From BS750m-G69 sp964441235 (lineage in GTDB: Bacteria > Fidelibacterota > UBA2242), in NCBI GenBank assembly GCA_964441235.1, contig CAYTUQ010000004.1:62001-126000 (forward strand): a stretch of DNA of 64,000 nucleotides, given 5' to 3'. The stretch's first letter is position 1. Each line of letters begins with the position of its first letter. Made by a program: the position numbers and the translations under genes. Positions 28,735 through 38,308 of the stretch are shown in pieces. A model generated the notes under the pieces. The model was not told where the DNA came from. It saw nothing but the letters and a program-made list of their open reading frames with translations, and did no database searches.

Positions 28735-30240
28735 ATGAGTAAATATTTAATGATTGGTATTGTATTCGTTTTCTTTGCGTGTGGAGGGGGTAAAGAAGGT
28801 GTTTCGGATAGAAGCGAAAAAGAACAAATAGCTAAACATAAAACTACAAAGGCGGTAACAGCGCCCAAGCTTCAAACAAAACAACAAGTAATAACACCAA
28901 TCTTTACTTTCAGAATTGAACCAAAAGCAGAATATGACATTACAAGTGGCAAGAATCTTAAATTAATAATAGAGGGAAACCAGAATGCTTTAGTATCTTT
29001 TTCATGGATAAAACCGGATGGGAAGAAGATAGTAGAAAAGCAACGTGAAATAACTGAGAAAGAATATATTCGCCCATTGAATTCGAAAACAGTAAAAAAA
29101 TATTTTGGAACAGGACTAAAAACTATAACAGCAAAAATCACTTACGATAAAAGTCGTCCACCTATAGAATTATCAAAAACAATAATAATAGTAGAGCCAA
29201 CACCAAAACCAAAAATTACTAAGCCTGTCTCTGATACTGTAAAGACGGTTCTGAAACCGATTCAAAAAGTAACAATAGAAAAACAAGTTCCGAAACCAGA
29301 TATCTCATTTAAGAAGGAAAAAGTGGCAAAAGCAGCAGAAAAGAAACCAGTGGAAATAGAACAACCTATATTATTGAAGAAACTTGCTTTTGATGATATT
29401 TTCTTTGACTATGGAGAATGGGCTGCACCAAGTTTGACTTTTAATTCTAATTATTTCATTACTTTAAGTAAATTGGTTAAAGCTTTAAGAAGCGATAAAG
29501 ATATTAAAGTCAGATTATATGGACATACAGATAGTGATGGTTCTCAAGAATATAATAAGGTTTTAGCAGAAAAAAGAACTATAACTATTGGTAAATTATT
29601 ACTCAATCTTTTTCCAGATGAGGAGAGAGAGAGTATTGCGGAGAGAATTGAGTTAATAGGTATAGGCAAAGTGGAACCGCTTATCAAAGGCGTTAATAAA
29701 ATACGAGATATACTCAACCGTAGAGTTTCAATAGAACTAACTTATGATGCTATTAAAGGAAAAACTCTTGCCGATTATCTTGAAACTGAAAAGACAATTG
29801 TAAAAAAGAAGGTTAAGCCCAAACCTGTTAAAAAAGCATATAAACCAAAGAAGGCTAAATCACCACAGGAAAAGCTTTACGAAAATGCCGGCAAATTATT
29901 TTCGCAAAAACGGTATGCTGAAGCCATAGCAACCTATGGGGAAATTATCTCTTTTGATCCTAATAATAGTTTGGCCGACAATGCTCAATGGTGGATTGGA
30001 GAGGCATTATTTTATCAGAGGAAATATCAGGATGCATTATCTGCCTATAAGAAAGTATTTGGTCTTGGTGATAGAAATAAAGAGGCTTATGCTCAACTTC
30101 GTCTTGGATATTGCTATTTGAGGCTGAATCAGAAAGAAAATGCAATCGAGGAAGCTCGAAAAGTCACCTTAAATTATCCAAATGCACAAGAAGAAATAAA
30201 GAAGGCGAATAGGCTTTTGAGGGAAATGGGATCTTATTAG
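28735..30240 (+). CDS. OmpA-domain lipoprotein fused to TPR repeats (Pal-CpoB-like)
   Basis: 501 residues. The lipoprotein signal 'GIVFVFFACGGG' has its lipidated Cys near residue 16. A Lys/Pro/Thr-rich linker and a beta domain follow (to about 215). The OmpA/Pal peptidoglycan-binding domain (about 220-340) has 'FDYGEWAAPSLTFNSNYFITLSKLVKALR', 'VRLYGHTDSDGSQEYNKVLAEKR' and 'RILNRRVSIEL'-type text. Another basic linker leads to about three TPR units (380-495, 'YENAGKLFSQKRYAEAIATYGEIISFDPNNSLADNAQWWIGEALF'), as in CpoB/YbgF. It combines in one chain what Pal and CpoB do separately in proteobacteria. A terminator follows at 30255. Confidence 0.88.
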   Translation: MSKYLMIGIVFVFFACGGGKEGVSDRSEKEQIAKHKTTKAVTAPKLQTKQQVITPIFTFRIEPKAEYDITSGKNLKLIIEGNQNALVSFSWIKPDGKKIVEKQREITEKEYIRPLNSKTVKKYFGTGLKTITAKITYDKSRPPIELSKTIIIVEPTPKPKITKPVSDTVKTVLKPIQKVTIEKQVPKPDISFKKEKVAKAAEKKPVEIEQPILLKKLAFDDIFFDYGEWAAPSLTFNSNYFITLSKLVKALRSDKDIKVRLYGHTDSDGSQEYNKVLAEKRTITIGKLLLNLFPDEERESIAERIELIGIGKVEPLIKGVNKIRDILNRRVSIELTYDAIKGKTLADYLETEKTIVKKKVKPKPVKKAYKPKKAKSPQEKLYENAGKLFSQKRYAEAIATYGEIISFDPNNSLADNAQWWIGEALFYQRKYQDALSAYKKVFGLGDRNKEAYAQLRLGYCYLRLNQKENAIEEARKVTLNYPNAQEEIKKANRLLREMGSY

Positions 30241-30254
30241 TTCGTATACAATTT

Positions 30255-30306
30255 AAGCAGTTTAGAGTAAACAACTTATATTGTAAAACTATAAACTGCT
30301 TTTTTA
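30255..30306 (+). terminator. Rho-independent terminator after the OmpA-TPR gene
   Basis: Stem AAGCAGTTTAGAGT (30255-30268) pairs with ACTATAAACTGCTT (30288-30301) with 13 of 14 matches, and a run of six Ts follows. It lies 14 bases past the stop codon. Confidence 0.85.
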
Positions 30307-30359
30307 TAAATAAAGTCGTCATGGGGGTAGATATTAATAGATGGGACTTTAAAAGTAAG

Positions 30360-30443
30360 TGCCGAAGGGGGGAATCGAACCCCCATGGACCTAAGTCCGG
30401 CGGATTTTGAGTCCGCTGCGTCTACCAGTTTCACCACCTCGGC
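30360..30443 (-). tRNA. tRNA-Leu (anticodon CAA)
   Basis: On the minus strand a 7-bp acceptor stem GCCGAGG pairs with CTTCGGC. A D arm with 'GGTGAAACTGGTAGACGC' follows, then an anticodon stem GCGGA/TCCGC with loop CTCAAAA giving anticodon CAA (reads UUG), a long class II variable arm, and a T arm with GGTTCGATTCCC. The long variable arm and anticodon identify leucine. The 3' CCA is not encoded. It lies opposite in direction to its neighbours. Confidence 0.95.
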
Positions 30444-30517
30444 AAAAAGCAGAGTAATATTACTATTTTGTGAATTAAAATCAAGTAAAATACACACTCA
30501 ATTATAAGGAGAATATT

Positions 30518-32323
30518 ATGCCGGATATTAACTTTGACACAATCTCTGAGATGTTTATTTCTATTACTAACAAGTATGCTGATAAAGCTGCGTATGGATA
30601 TAAAGAAGAAGGGGTCTGGAAAGAGATGACATTTGGTGAGGTAAGAATCTGTGTAGAGAAAATTTACGGTGGTTTGAAAACCCTTGGAATAAAATCCGGT
30701 GATCACGTTGCCATAATGTCTGAGAATAGTCGCTGGTGGGCAATGTCCGATTATGGAATTTTGTCTGCAAAAGGTGTAACAACAACTATTTATCCAACAT
30801 TAACTGCGAAGACGGTTAAATGGATAATTCAACATTCTGAAAGCCGGTTTTTATTCTGTGGTGATAAAAAACAGACAGAAAAAGTTCTTCCAATGTTGGA
30901 TGATCTGAAAAATATTGTAAAAGTTATCGTCATGGATAATACCTCTTTTGCTCATCCTAATATAATAACGATGAAAGAGTTGACGGAATTTGGTGAAACG
31001 TTCCGGAAAGAGTACCCGGATGATTTTGAAAAAGATGCAATGTCAATTAAGAAGGATGACCCGCTGACACTAATTTATACATCAGGTACTACTGGTGTAC
31101 CAAAGGGTGTTATGCTGTCACATGGAAATTTGACTTCCAACATAGGTAGTAGTTCTCAAGTGATAATTGTTACTGATCAAGATGTTTTTCTGTCTTTTCT
31201 TCCATTAAGCCATACTTTTGAAAGAATGGCGGGACATTTTTTTCCTTTCACTGTTAGTGCAAAGGTCTGTTATGCAGAAAGTATAGAAAAAGTAGCTGAT
31301 AATATTCGAGAAGTTCATCCAACGATAATGATTGCTGTTCCGAGGCTATACGAGAAAATGTACGCCAAGGTCATAGCAAATGTCGCTGCCTCATCCTCTC
31401 TAAAACAGAGTATATTCTGGTGGTCTATTAAAACAGGACGAAAAGCTATTGAAAAACGTAATCGTGGAAAATCCAATGGTGTTTTTCTCGGTATGAAATT
31501 GAAGATTGCGAATAAGTTGGTTTTTCATAAGTTGCATGAAGTTGTCGGTGGCAGAATGCGGTTTTTTGTCTCAGGAGGGGCGCCATTATCGAAAGAGATA
31601 GGGGAGTTTTTCGATGCAGCGGGAATTATTATTATCGAAGGTTATGGGTTAACGGAAACTTCTCCAGTCATAAGTGCAAATTTATTAGAGAAATACAAGC
31701 TTGGAACTGTAGGACCGCCTTTACCAGGTATTGAAGTAAAAATTGCCGATGATGGAGAGATATTAACTCGAGGCCCTAATGTAATGAAAGGTTATTTCAA
31801 GGATGAAGTAAGCACTAAAGAAGTATTTGATGAGGATGGTTGGTTTTATACAGGTGACATCGGTGAATTGGATGAGGATGGTTATCTTGTAATAACGGAT
31901 CGGAAAAAGAATATTTTAGTAACCTCAGGTGGTAAAAATGTAGCTCCACAGCCTATGGAAAATGCTCTCGTAACGTCAAAATGGATTGAGCAAATAGTTA
32001 TTATTGGTGATAGAAGGAAATTTGTCTCAGCTCTGATAGTCCCAGCGTTTCCGAGTTTGGAAGAATGGGCTAAAGAGAAAGGTCTTGAATGGGAAGATCG
32101 TAAAGCACTTGTTGAACTTCCAGATGTGAAGGAACTTTACGATAAAGTTATTGGTGAATCAATGGAAGGATTTGCTCAATTTGAAAAGGTTAAAAAATTT
32201 ACACTTCTATCAGATGAATTTACAATTGAAAGCGGAGAATTGACTCCATCATTGAAAGTTCGCAGGAATATCGTCGAAGATAAATATGCTGATCTTATTG
32301 ACGAGATTTACAAGGAGACTTAA
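30518..32323 (+). CDS. Long-chain fatty acid-CoA ligase (AMP-forming)
   Basis: 601 residues of the ANL adenylating family, FadD15/AACS-like branch. Motifs are the phosphate loop 'LIYTSGTTGVPKGVMLSHGN' near residue 186, 'GYGLTETSP' near 388, 'DGWFYTGDIGELDEDGYLVITDRKKN' near 447 and the C-terminal 'VTSGGKNVAPQPMEN'. It would activate long-chain fatty acids to acyl-CoA for lipid synthesis or degradation. Start at ATG 30518 with an aggaga ribosome site. purM follows six bases later, an unusual partner, so the shared direction may be only proximity. Confidence 0.93.
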   Translation: MPDINFDTISEMFISITNKYADKAAYGYKEEGVWKEMTFGEVRICVEKIYGGLKTLGIKSGDHVAIMSENSRWWAMSDYGILSAKGVTTTIYPTLTAKTVKWIIQHSESRFLFCGDKKQTEKVLPMLDDLKNIVKVIVMDNTSFAHPNIITMKELTEFGETFRKEYPDDFEKDAMSIKKDDPLTLIYTSGTTGVPKGVMLSHGNLTSNIGSSSQVIIVTDQDVFLSFLPLSHTFERMAGHFFPFTVSAKVCYAESIEKVADNIREVHPTIMIAVPRLYEKMYAKVIANVAASSSLKQSIFWWSIKTGRKAIEKRNRGKSNGVFLGMKLKIANKLVFHKLHEVVGGRMRFFVSGGAPLSKEIGEFFDAAGIIIIEGYGLTETSPVISANLLEKYKLGTVGPPLPGIEVKIADDGEILTRGPNVMKGYFKDEVSTKEVFDEDGWFYTGDIGELDEDGYLVITDRKKNILVTSGGKNVAPQPMENALVTSKWIEQIVIIGDRRKFVSALIVPAFPSLEEWAKEKGLEWEDRKALVELPDVKELYDKVIGESMEGFAQFEKVKKFTLLSDEFTIESGELTPSLKVRRNIVEDKYADLIDEIYKET

Positions 32324-32329
32324 AGATAA

Positions 32330-33322
32330 TTGAGCTTTTCTTACAAAGATGCCGGTGTTAATATTTATATTGGTAGGAATGTTGTTTCTAATATAAAAAA
32401 GTTGGTCCACAAAACTTTTACCCCCAATGTTTTAACAGATATAGGGTCGTTTGGTGGATGTTTCTCTTTCCCCGTTTCTGAATATAAAAATCCAGTATTA
32501 GTTTCAAGTACTGATGGTGTAGGTACTAAACTTATTATTGCAAATCTTATGAATTGCTATGATACTATTGGACAATGTTTGGTTAATCACTGTGTGAACG
32601 ATATTCTAACAACGGGAGCAAAACCTCTTTATTTTTTAGATTATATAGGTACCGGACAATTAAACCCTAATGTTATTAAGGAATTAATAACAGGATTATC
32701 AAAAGCTTGTTGTGAAAATGATTGCTCTCTCATTGGTGGTGAAATGGCAGAGATGCCTGATATTTATAAACATAAAGATTATGATCTTGTCGGTACAATT
32801 ACTGGAGTAGTGGAAAAAGAAAATTTGCTTTCTGACAGAGTGAAAAGGGGAGACATTCTTATTGGGTTACCTTCTTCCGGTTTACATACTAATGGCTATT
32901 CACTGGCTAGAAAGGTTCTTCTGAAAAATTATTCGGTTGAGGATTATATCAGCGAGATTGATGGAGTATTAGGAGAGGTATTGCTTAAAGTGCACCGATC
33001 ATATTTAAAGCCAGTTTTTAGTCTATTGTGTAAGAAAGAGCTCCACGCCATCAGTCATATTACCGGAGGTGGAATTGAAGGAAATACCAAAAGAGTAATT
33101 CCGAAAGATTTGAATTTGAAAATAGATTGGAGTGCATGGGATTGGCTTCCGATATTTAGATTAATTCAGAACGTAGGGAAAATCAGTGTTAAAGAGATGA
33201 GGAAAGTTTTCAATCTGGGTATTGGTTTAATCTTAATAGTTGAGCGAGATTATGGAGATAAGTTTTTCCATGAATTGGAAAATAATAGTGAACAACCTGT
33301 AAGTATCGGGGAAATTGGTTGA
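32330..33322 (+). CDS. purM: Phosphoribosylformylglycinamidine cyclo-ligase
   Basis: PurM closes the imidazole ring to give AIR in purine synthesis, using ATP. 330 residues with 'SYKDAGVNI' at the start, 'LVSSTDGVGTKLIIA' near 57, 'HCVNDILTTGAKPLYFLDYI' near 86, 'LIGGEMAEMPDIY' near 133 and 'LPSSGLHTNGYSLAR' near 180. The start is TTG at 32330, which matches the family's N terminus. It stands apart from any other pur gene in this window. Confidence 0.95.
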   Translation: MSFSYKDAGVNIYIGRNVVSNIKKLVHKTFTPNVLTDIGSFGGCFSFPVSEYKNPVLVSSTDGVGTKLIIANLMNCYDTIGQCLVNHCVNDILTTGAKPLYFLDYIGTGQLNPNVIKELITGLSKACCENDCSLIGGEMAEMPDIYKHKDYDLVGTITGVVEKENLLSDRVKRGDILIGLPSSGLHTNGYSLARKVLLKNYSVEDYISEIDGVLGEVLLKVHRSYLKPVFSLLCKKELHAISHITGGGIEGNTKRVIPKDLNLKIDWSAWDWLPIFRLIQNVGKISVKEMRKVFNLGIGLILIVERDYGDKFFHELENNSEQPVSIGEIG

Positions 33323-33637
33323 AAAATTTACTTCTGGCTACGAGCTTGTTCCATAGGAAGTCTCCAAAGGAGTCTCCAACGGAGTCCCTCGTGACCGCTG
33401 TGACCTTCGGACCACTCCGTAGCCAATTGTTCCGAAAATGCTTATGCGTGAAGTATGAATGAGTCTACTATAAAAACCATTAAAATGGTTAAAATGGGCT
33501 TATTGAGTTCTACTACCCACAACTGAATTTGTGGGCTAAATCACTATCCCTCATAGGATTAGCCCACAGTTTTAACTGTGGGTAAAATGTAAAAAAAACC
33601 TAATTTTAACCCCTTCAGGGATTTTTAGAGTGAGCTC
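33323..33637. repeat. Nested hairpin repeats between purM and gpsA
   Basis: The first half carries short palindromic words around 'ggagtctccaacggagtccc'. The second half has two hairpins, at about 33513-33537 (CCCACA...TGTGGG) and 33560-33584 (CCCACAG...CTGTGGG), which are also inverted copies of each other (20 of 25 matches). A perfect palindrome ACCATTAAAATGGT lies to the left. No reading frame of note. It looks like a dispersed, non-coding repeat. Confidence 0.6.
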
Positions 33638-34690
33638 ATGAATAATAATAAGATATCTCAAAACCGCCTTTTCGGCAGACAGATAGCAGTATTGGGAGCA
33701 GGAAGTTGGGGTACAACAATTGCCATTCACCTGTTTAAACAGGGTTATAAAGTGAAATTGTGGGAATATTTTCCTGAAAATGTGGTATTAATGAATCGCA
33801 CTCGAAGGAATCCTCTTTTGGAAGGGATTCCAATACCTCATGAAATTCCAATTACAAACAGTTTGGATGATGCTGTTTATGAGGCATCAATGATAGTTAT
33901 TGCAGTACCATCTCATACAGTTAGGTCTCTTTTATTGAGATTAAAAGGTAAAGTTTCCAAAGATGCAGTTTTTGTAAATCTTTCTAAAGGGATTGAGGAA
34001 AACACACTAAAGAGAATGAGTCAGGTTATATCCGAAGTTTTAGATCATCCTGAAGAAAAAATCGTGACTCTGCACGGACCAAGTCATGCGGAAGAAGTCT
34101 CACGAGAAATGCCAACAGCAGTTGTTGCTGCATCAAAAAGTATTGAAACTGCAAAATTAGTTCAGGAAATATTTTTGTCTCCATATTTTCGGGTATATAC
34201 AAATACTGATTTAATTGGAGTAGAACTTGGTGGTGCGGTTAAAAATATTATTGCAATCGCTTCAGGTATATGTGATGGTATGGGACTTGGTGATAATTCA
34301 AAAGCCGCATTAATGACAAGAGGATTGGCTGAAATCACTCGAATGGGCTTGAAACTTGGTGCCATAAGGGAAACTTTCTCCGGATTAAGTGGAGTAGGTG
34401 ATTTAATAGTAACCTGTAATAGTAAGCATAGTCGCAACCGTTATGTCGGAGAAGAGATTGGGAAAGGACGAAAGTTGAAAGAAGTCCTGGATGGAATGAC
34501 AATGGTTGCCGAGGGTGTGCATACTTGTAGAACGGTATATCAAATGGTAAAAAAATACAATGTTCTTATGCCAATTTCTGAGGAAATATATAAAGTTCTA
34601 TTTGAGGGTAAAGAACCAAATCAGGCGGTTCATGAGCTGATGAGTAGAGTACCTGTTGAAGAGTGGCACTCTTTACCCGATGAAAAATGA
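33638..34690 (+). CDS. gpsA: NAD(P)-dependent glycerol-3-phosphate dehydrogenase
   Basis: GpsA reduces dihydroxyacetone phosphate to sn-glycerol 3-phosphate for phospholipid synthesis. 350 residues: Rossmann motif 'VLGAGSWGTTIAIHL' near 18, 'VPSHTVR' near 90, 'LHGPSHAEEVSREMPTAV' near 146, the catalytic lysine region 'GVELGGAVKNIIAIASGICDGMGLGDNSKAAL' near 190, and 'SGVGDLIVTCNSKHSRN' near 250. The N terminus is about 14 residues longer than usual. It overlaps the following protease gene by four bases. Confidence 0.95.
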   Translation: MNNNKISQNRLFGRQIAVLGAGSWGTTIAIHLFKQGYKVKLWEYFPENVVLMNRTRRNPLLEGIPIPHEIPITNSLDDAVYEASMIVIAVPSHTVRSLLLRLKGKVSKDAVFVNLSKGIEENTLKRMSQVISEVLDHPEEKIVTLHGPSHAEEVSREMPTAVVAASKSIETAKLVQEIFLSPYFRVYTNTDLIGVELGGAVKNIIAIASGICDGMGLGDNSKAALMTRGLAEITRMGLKLGAIRETFSGLSGVGDLIVTCNSKHSRNRYVGEEIGKGRKLKEVLDGMTMVAEGVHTCRTVYQMVKKYNVLMPISEEIYKVLFEGKEPNQAVHELMSRVPVEEWHSLPDEK

Positions 34691-37425
34691 AAAAATATTT
34701 ATTTTTTATCTTTATTATAATAGTCATTTTTGACTATGTTTTTGCAAGTAATATATCGCAATCTATCAAGATAAATCCTACCCCAATCTGCGGTACTCCA
34801 CATTTATGGGGTAAAATACCTGAAATAATTTCAATTAAATCGCTGGCAAAACCTGTAAAAGGTGACACTACATTTTACATACGTGAAGATTTATATGCTT
34901 CATCAGTGTCCTTAGAGGAAGTTGCGTTTTATAAAAAATTTGAAAATGATAAAATTGTAATATATGTTGAAGTTAATGAGTATGACGAAAACAGGGTTGA
35001 TTCAACCGATATAGTAAATGTCAAAAATGCGATGCTTTACGAAACTCCGACAGGTTCTGTTGATCCTCACAAAGGTATTCTCACTAATGAGATAGAGATA
35101 TTCGGAGAACCTCCGGATGTAGATGAAAATGGAAAACTATTTATTTTACTTATTGATGTAAGAGATGGCTATGAACCAGGTGATGAAACTTATGTGGCGG
35201 GTTATTTTGATCCTCTCGATCAAAATAAAAACAAAGGTAATTACAGTGATATAATCTACATTGATACGAATCCGGCAAATACTAATGATGCATCAACTCA
35301 TAGTGTAGTAGCGCATGAACTTCAACATTTGATTCACTACAATTATGATATAGATGAAGACACCTGGTTAAACGAGGGACTTTCCGAGCTTGCTCCGCGT
35401 ATTCTTGGTTTTCCAGTCCGGTCTTTTGCTTCTTTTTTACATGATACTAATCGACCATTGAATAGTTTTGATAATAACGGAAATATTATTGATTATGCAA
35501 AAGTAGGTTTATGGACTTTTTATTTCTATAAGCGATTCGGAATTGAGATGATTAAACCTCTTGTTAAGGAGAAGGCAAATTCTTTGCAAAGTTATGAGAA
35601 TGTACTGAAAGATTTCGGGTTCATAGAAATTGAGAAAGAAGACTTGTTGGAGGATTGGTTCATTGCAAATTTGCTTAATGATCCCGGTATTGATGATGGA
35701 AAATACGGATACGGGGATACTGTGATTCCTGAAGTTTTATCTGACCATTTCAGTGCAAATTTTACTCAGGGTGAAGATATTTCTGATGAATTAAATGATG
35801 CGGCAGCAGAATATATCCAATTTTACTCCGGGAAAGATATTTCTTTTGAAATGACACACGGTTTTTCTTCTCAATTTTGTATTGCAGTAGTAAAATATTC
35901 CACGCTTCCTGAGATAGTGATTTCTGAGCCATGTCCCAGTCCATTTAGTTTTTCAGACTCGTTATTTGGAATTGCTTATGAAAAAATTACATTTATTCCT
36001 TTCAGTACTTCGATAAAGACAAGCCCTGAAACTACTGATTTTACTTATAATGCTTCAGGTAAAGGTGGTTATGAAGAGGAAGAAATTGCTTATGATGGAG
36101 ATTCGTTAAGTTTCTATATAAAACTAAAAATAGATCAAAAGAATTGCGAAGCTGCTGAAAAATTTACATTACCATCTGAAGATTCCAGGTTGGCTGCAGT
36201 TGAGTTCAATGTAAAAGAGGATTTACCTGTAACAATTAGAGTTTATTCTTCATTAACAAGTTCTCCTATTGCAATTTATGAGAATATTCCCCCGAGTGCA
36301 GGAATGTGGACTCGTTTTGATTTTGATGAAGATATTTTACCTGAAACTGCTACTTCATTTGCATTGTCAATTTCAAGTAATGATAATTCTTTAGGTTATA
36401 GCCATACTGAAGAAGGGCAGGGGAGAGCGTATTTGAATATTGGTGCTGGATTTAGTGATTTATCTAATTTTAAAGTTGGTACTGTAGGTACTCTTACAGG
36501 TGATTGGCTTATAAGGGCAATAGTACAAAAGCCTGTCGTAAAACCTGCCGAATTGGTTATAGAACCCGATTCTCTGTATTTCTGGAATAATGAATATCAA
36601 CTAAGTTTTGGAATTAAGAACTCAGGTACGGAAATGCTTTCCTGGTATATAAGTGGTGGTTTTCCTGATTGGTTGGACATTGAGCCTATAACAGGTTCTT
36701 TATATGAGAGAGATAAAATTACTGTTTCAATAGATCGAAAGAATTTATCGCCGGGGATTTACGAATTATTTATACCAATAGCTTCGAATGGCGGTAATGA
36801 CTCTATTTTTATATCGGTTCTGGAAAGGAATTGTGAAAGACCGCAAGCAGCTTTACTCCCGTTTAAAGCTATTTTTAATGACGAAACTGGTAAAATATTA
36901 TTGAAAGTTTTTAATATAGGATTGCACGAAGCTAATTTTGAATTTTTTAAAGATTCTCCATATCTTGAGTTCTATTCCTCACAAGGAGTTGTACCCTATG
37001 AAGATACAGTTTATGTTGACGCCTTTTTGGACAGGAAAACAGTAACAGAATCTATTATCTCTGCGTTTTTCTATAATGGAGTAGATACTCTTCAATTGAA
37101 TTTTATTTATGAAGGAGAAATTCAGTCAGTTGAAGAAAAGTTATCTGTTTTACCAACTGTTCAAAATCCTTTTTTAGTATCGGAACAGGTTTTTACTACT
37201 ATCAGGGTTAGACTTATTTCTGAACAGAAGCCATCGCTCGTAATCTATAATATTTTAGGACAGGAAGTTAAATCTTTCACTTTTAACAGTCATAAACCGG
37301 GTTTGCATTTATTCAGATGGGATGGGAAAAATGATAAAGGATGTTGGCTGAGTAGCGGTGTATATTTTATTCTTCTAAAGCAGAATGGAAAAACCGCCAG
37401 GCAGAAAATGCTATTGATCAGGTAG
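34687..37425 (+). CDS. Secreted zinc metallopeptidase with a type IX-like sorting domain
   Basis: 912 residues with a signal peptide ('YLFFIFIIIVIFDYVFAS'). A peptidase domain (about 100-330) has the zinc motif HELQH in 'SVVAHELQHLIHYN', followed by 'TWLNEGLSELAPRI', which supplies the likely third ligand Glu. This is the pattern of gluzincin-like secreted peptidases (hyicolysin/M30-like). Beta-rich domains follow (about 450-800). A C-terminal sorting domain ends in 'IYNILGQEV...GLHLFRWDGKNDKGCWLSSGVYFILLKQ', the FlgD/Por form. It is probably exported across the outer membrane and surface-bound or released. The start overlaps the gpsA stop. Confidence 0.85.
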   Translation: MKKYLFFIFIIIVIFDYVFASNISQSIKINPTPICGTPHLWGKIPEIISIKSLAKPVKGDTTFYIREDLYASSVSLEEVAFYKKFENDKIVIYVEVNEYDENRVDSTDIVNVKNAMLYETPTGSVDPHKGILTNEIEIFGEPPDVDENGKLFILLIDVRDGYEPGDETYVAGYFDPLDQNKNKGNYSDIIYIDTNPANTNDASTHSVVAHELQHLIHYNYDIDEDTWLNEGLSELAPRILGFPVRSFASFLHDTNRPLNSFDNNGNIIDYAKVGLWTFYFYKRFGIEMIKPLVKEKANSLQSYENVLKDFGFIEIEKEDLLEDWFIANLLNDPGIDDGKYGYGDTVIPEVLSDHFSANFTQGEDISDELNDAAAEYIQFYSGKDISFEMTHGFSSQFCIAVVKYSTLPEIVISEPCPSPFSFSDSLFGIAYEKITFIPFSTSIKTSPETTDFTYNASGKGGYEEEEIAYDGDSLSFYIKLKIDQKNCEAAEKFTLPSEDSRLAAVEFNVKEDLPVTIRVYSSLTSSPIAIYENIPPSAGMWTRFDFDEDILPETATSFALSISSNDNSLGYSHTEEGQGRAYLNIGAGFSDLSNFKVGTVGTLTGDWLIRAIVQKPVVKPAELVIEPDSLYFWNNEYQLSFGIKNSGTEMLSWYISGGFPDWLDIEPITGSLYERDKITVSIDRKNLSPGIYELFIPIASNGGNDSIFISVLERNCERPQAALLPFKAIFNDETGKILLKVFNIGLHEANFEFFKDSPYLEFYSSQGVVPYEDTVYVDAFLDRKTVTESIISAFFYNGVDTLQLNFIYEGEIQSVEEKLSVLPTVQNPFLVSEQVFTTIRVRLISEQKPSLVIYNILGQEVKSFTFNSHKPGLHLFRWDGKNDKGCWLSSGVYFILLKQNGKTARQKMLLIR

Positions 37426-37495
37426 CATTTATACTAACCGGAACCTTTCTGCTCATTCACTAGTAAAGTAGAAGGTGATGTCGGTTTTAAATGGT

Positions 37496-37594
37496 ATGTA
37501 ACGTTCGGTTTCAGGTGCAGAAAGTTGTGGTGCACTGAACATTCGGACTTTTGATAAACTGATGCGGGGCTCAAAGTGTTCGGATTCGTTAGGA
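37496..37594. repeat. attC-like imperfect palindrome (junction 1)
   Basis: A 99-bp stretch begins with 'atgtaacgttcgg' and ends with 'cggattcgttagga', so TAACG and CGTTAG face each other. The length is within the attC range. The end contains GATTCGTTAG (37583-37592), which recurs at 38784 and 39675. The box at the right is GTTAGGA, one base off the GTTRRRY consensus. It lies 54 bases beyond the first toxin gene. Confidence 0.35.
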
Positions 37595-37646
37595 GCCCCT
37601 CGGTCGCCTACAAACCATTGGTTATACCGTTGCTGCGACTGTCAAT

Positions 37647-38072
37647 TTATAAATTATTGGGAATTATTAATGGTATAATATTCCTTTTATTTTTTCTGTA
37701 TATCTTGAAATCAGTATCTATAGTGCAGATTACGCTATCCGAAATTTGTTCTGATAATCTTACAAGGCATCCATCGGCTAATGACATAGGAATATTTTTG
37801 TATTTATCCAATAATTGCTTTATTGCATTTGATTCAGCCTCAAGGTCAAAGGGTAAAACAATTAATTCTCGTTCTACAAGCTCTATGACATATTTTGATC
37901 CATTTGTAAAATTTCTAAGTAAAAAACACGCTTCAGATAATACTGCCTCACAACTTATAAATGGGGGAGTCATTAGTGAGAACTGGGTAATAGCCCAATT
38001 ATGGTAAGCATCATTTTTGTTTAAAAATGCAATAAGCGGACCCGTGTCTAATATTACTTTCTTTCTTTTCAT
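37647..38072 (-). CDS. PIN-domain toxin (VapC type)
   Basis: 141 residues with 'KVILDTGPLIAFLNKNDAYH' at the start (first catalytic Asp), a conserved Glu in 'SCEAVLSEACFLLR' near 40, and 'LADGCLVRLSEQ....ICTIDTDFKIYR' near 98-125 with the other acidic residues. PIN toxins are RNases neutralised by a small DNA-binding antitoxin. It overlaps the upstream antitoxin gene by four bases, as in vapBC operons. All acidic residues are present, so it should be active. Confidence 0.9.
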   Translation of the reverse strand: MKRKKVILDTGPLIAFLNKNDAYHNWAITQFSLMTPPFISCEAVLSEACFLLRNFTNGSKYVIELVERELIVLPFDLEAESNAIKQLLDKYKNIPMSLADGCLVRLSEQISDSVICTIDTDFKIYRKNKRNIIPLIIPNNL

Positions 38073-38308
38073 TTACCATATCCGTCAAAATATTTCTTAT
38101 TTGTTGAAAGGTCTAATGGACCTTCAATTTTGCCTGCTAAATCTTCAGAAAAGTCGATAAAGGAACCTGTGTGCTTTTCATCGTCTTTCGAAAAATATTC
38201 TAAAAGAGCACTACGAACAATTTCAGATTTGCTGAGCCCTTTTTCTCTAGCATAACTATTCAGCCGAGTTTTTAAAATTTCTGGCACTTTTAATGTTAAT
38301 GTATCCAT
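38069..38308 (-). CDS. Ribbon-helix-helix antitoxin (VapB-like)
   Basis: 79 residues. 'MDTLTLKVPEILKTRLNSYAREKGLSKSEIVRSALLEYF' is a ribbon-helix-helix DNA-binding domain of the CopG/MetJ-Arc type, and the tail would wrap the toxin. I chose ATG at 38308 because an AGGAGG ribosome site sits just upstream; a GTG at 38329 in the same frame lies beyond that site. It probably represses its own promoter. Confidence 0.85.
   Translation of the reverse strand: MDTLTLKVPEILKTRLNSYAREKGLSKSEIVRSALLEYFSKDDEKHTGSFIDFSEDLAGKIEGPLDLSTNKKYFDGYGK

Noticed and set aside
37576..38007. 143-residue plus-strand ORF opposite the VapC-type gene
   Set aside because: It mirrors the PIN toxin, whose catalytic motifs are plain on the minus strand.
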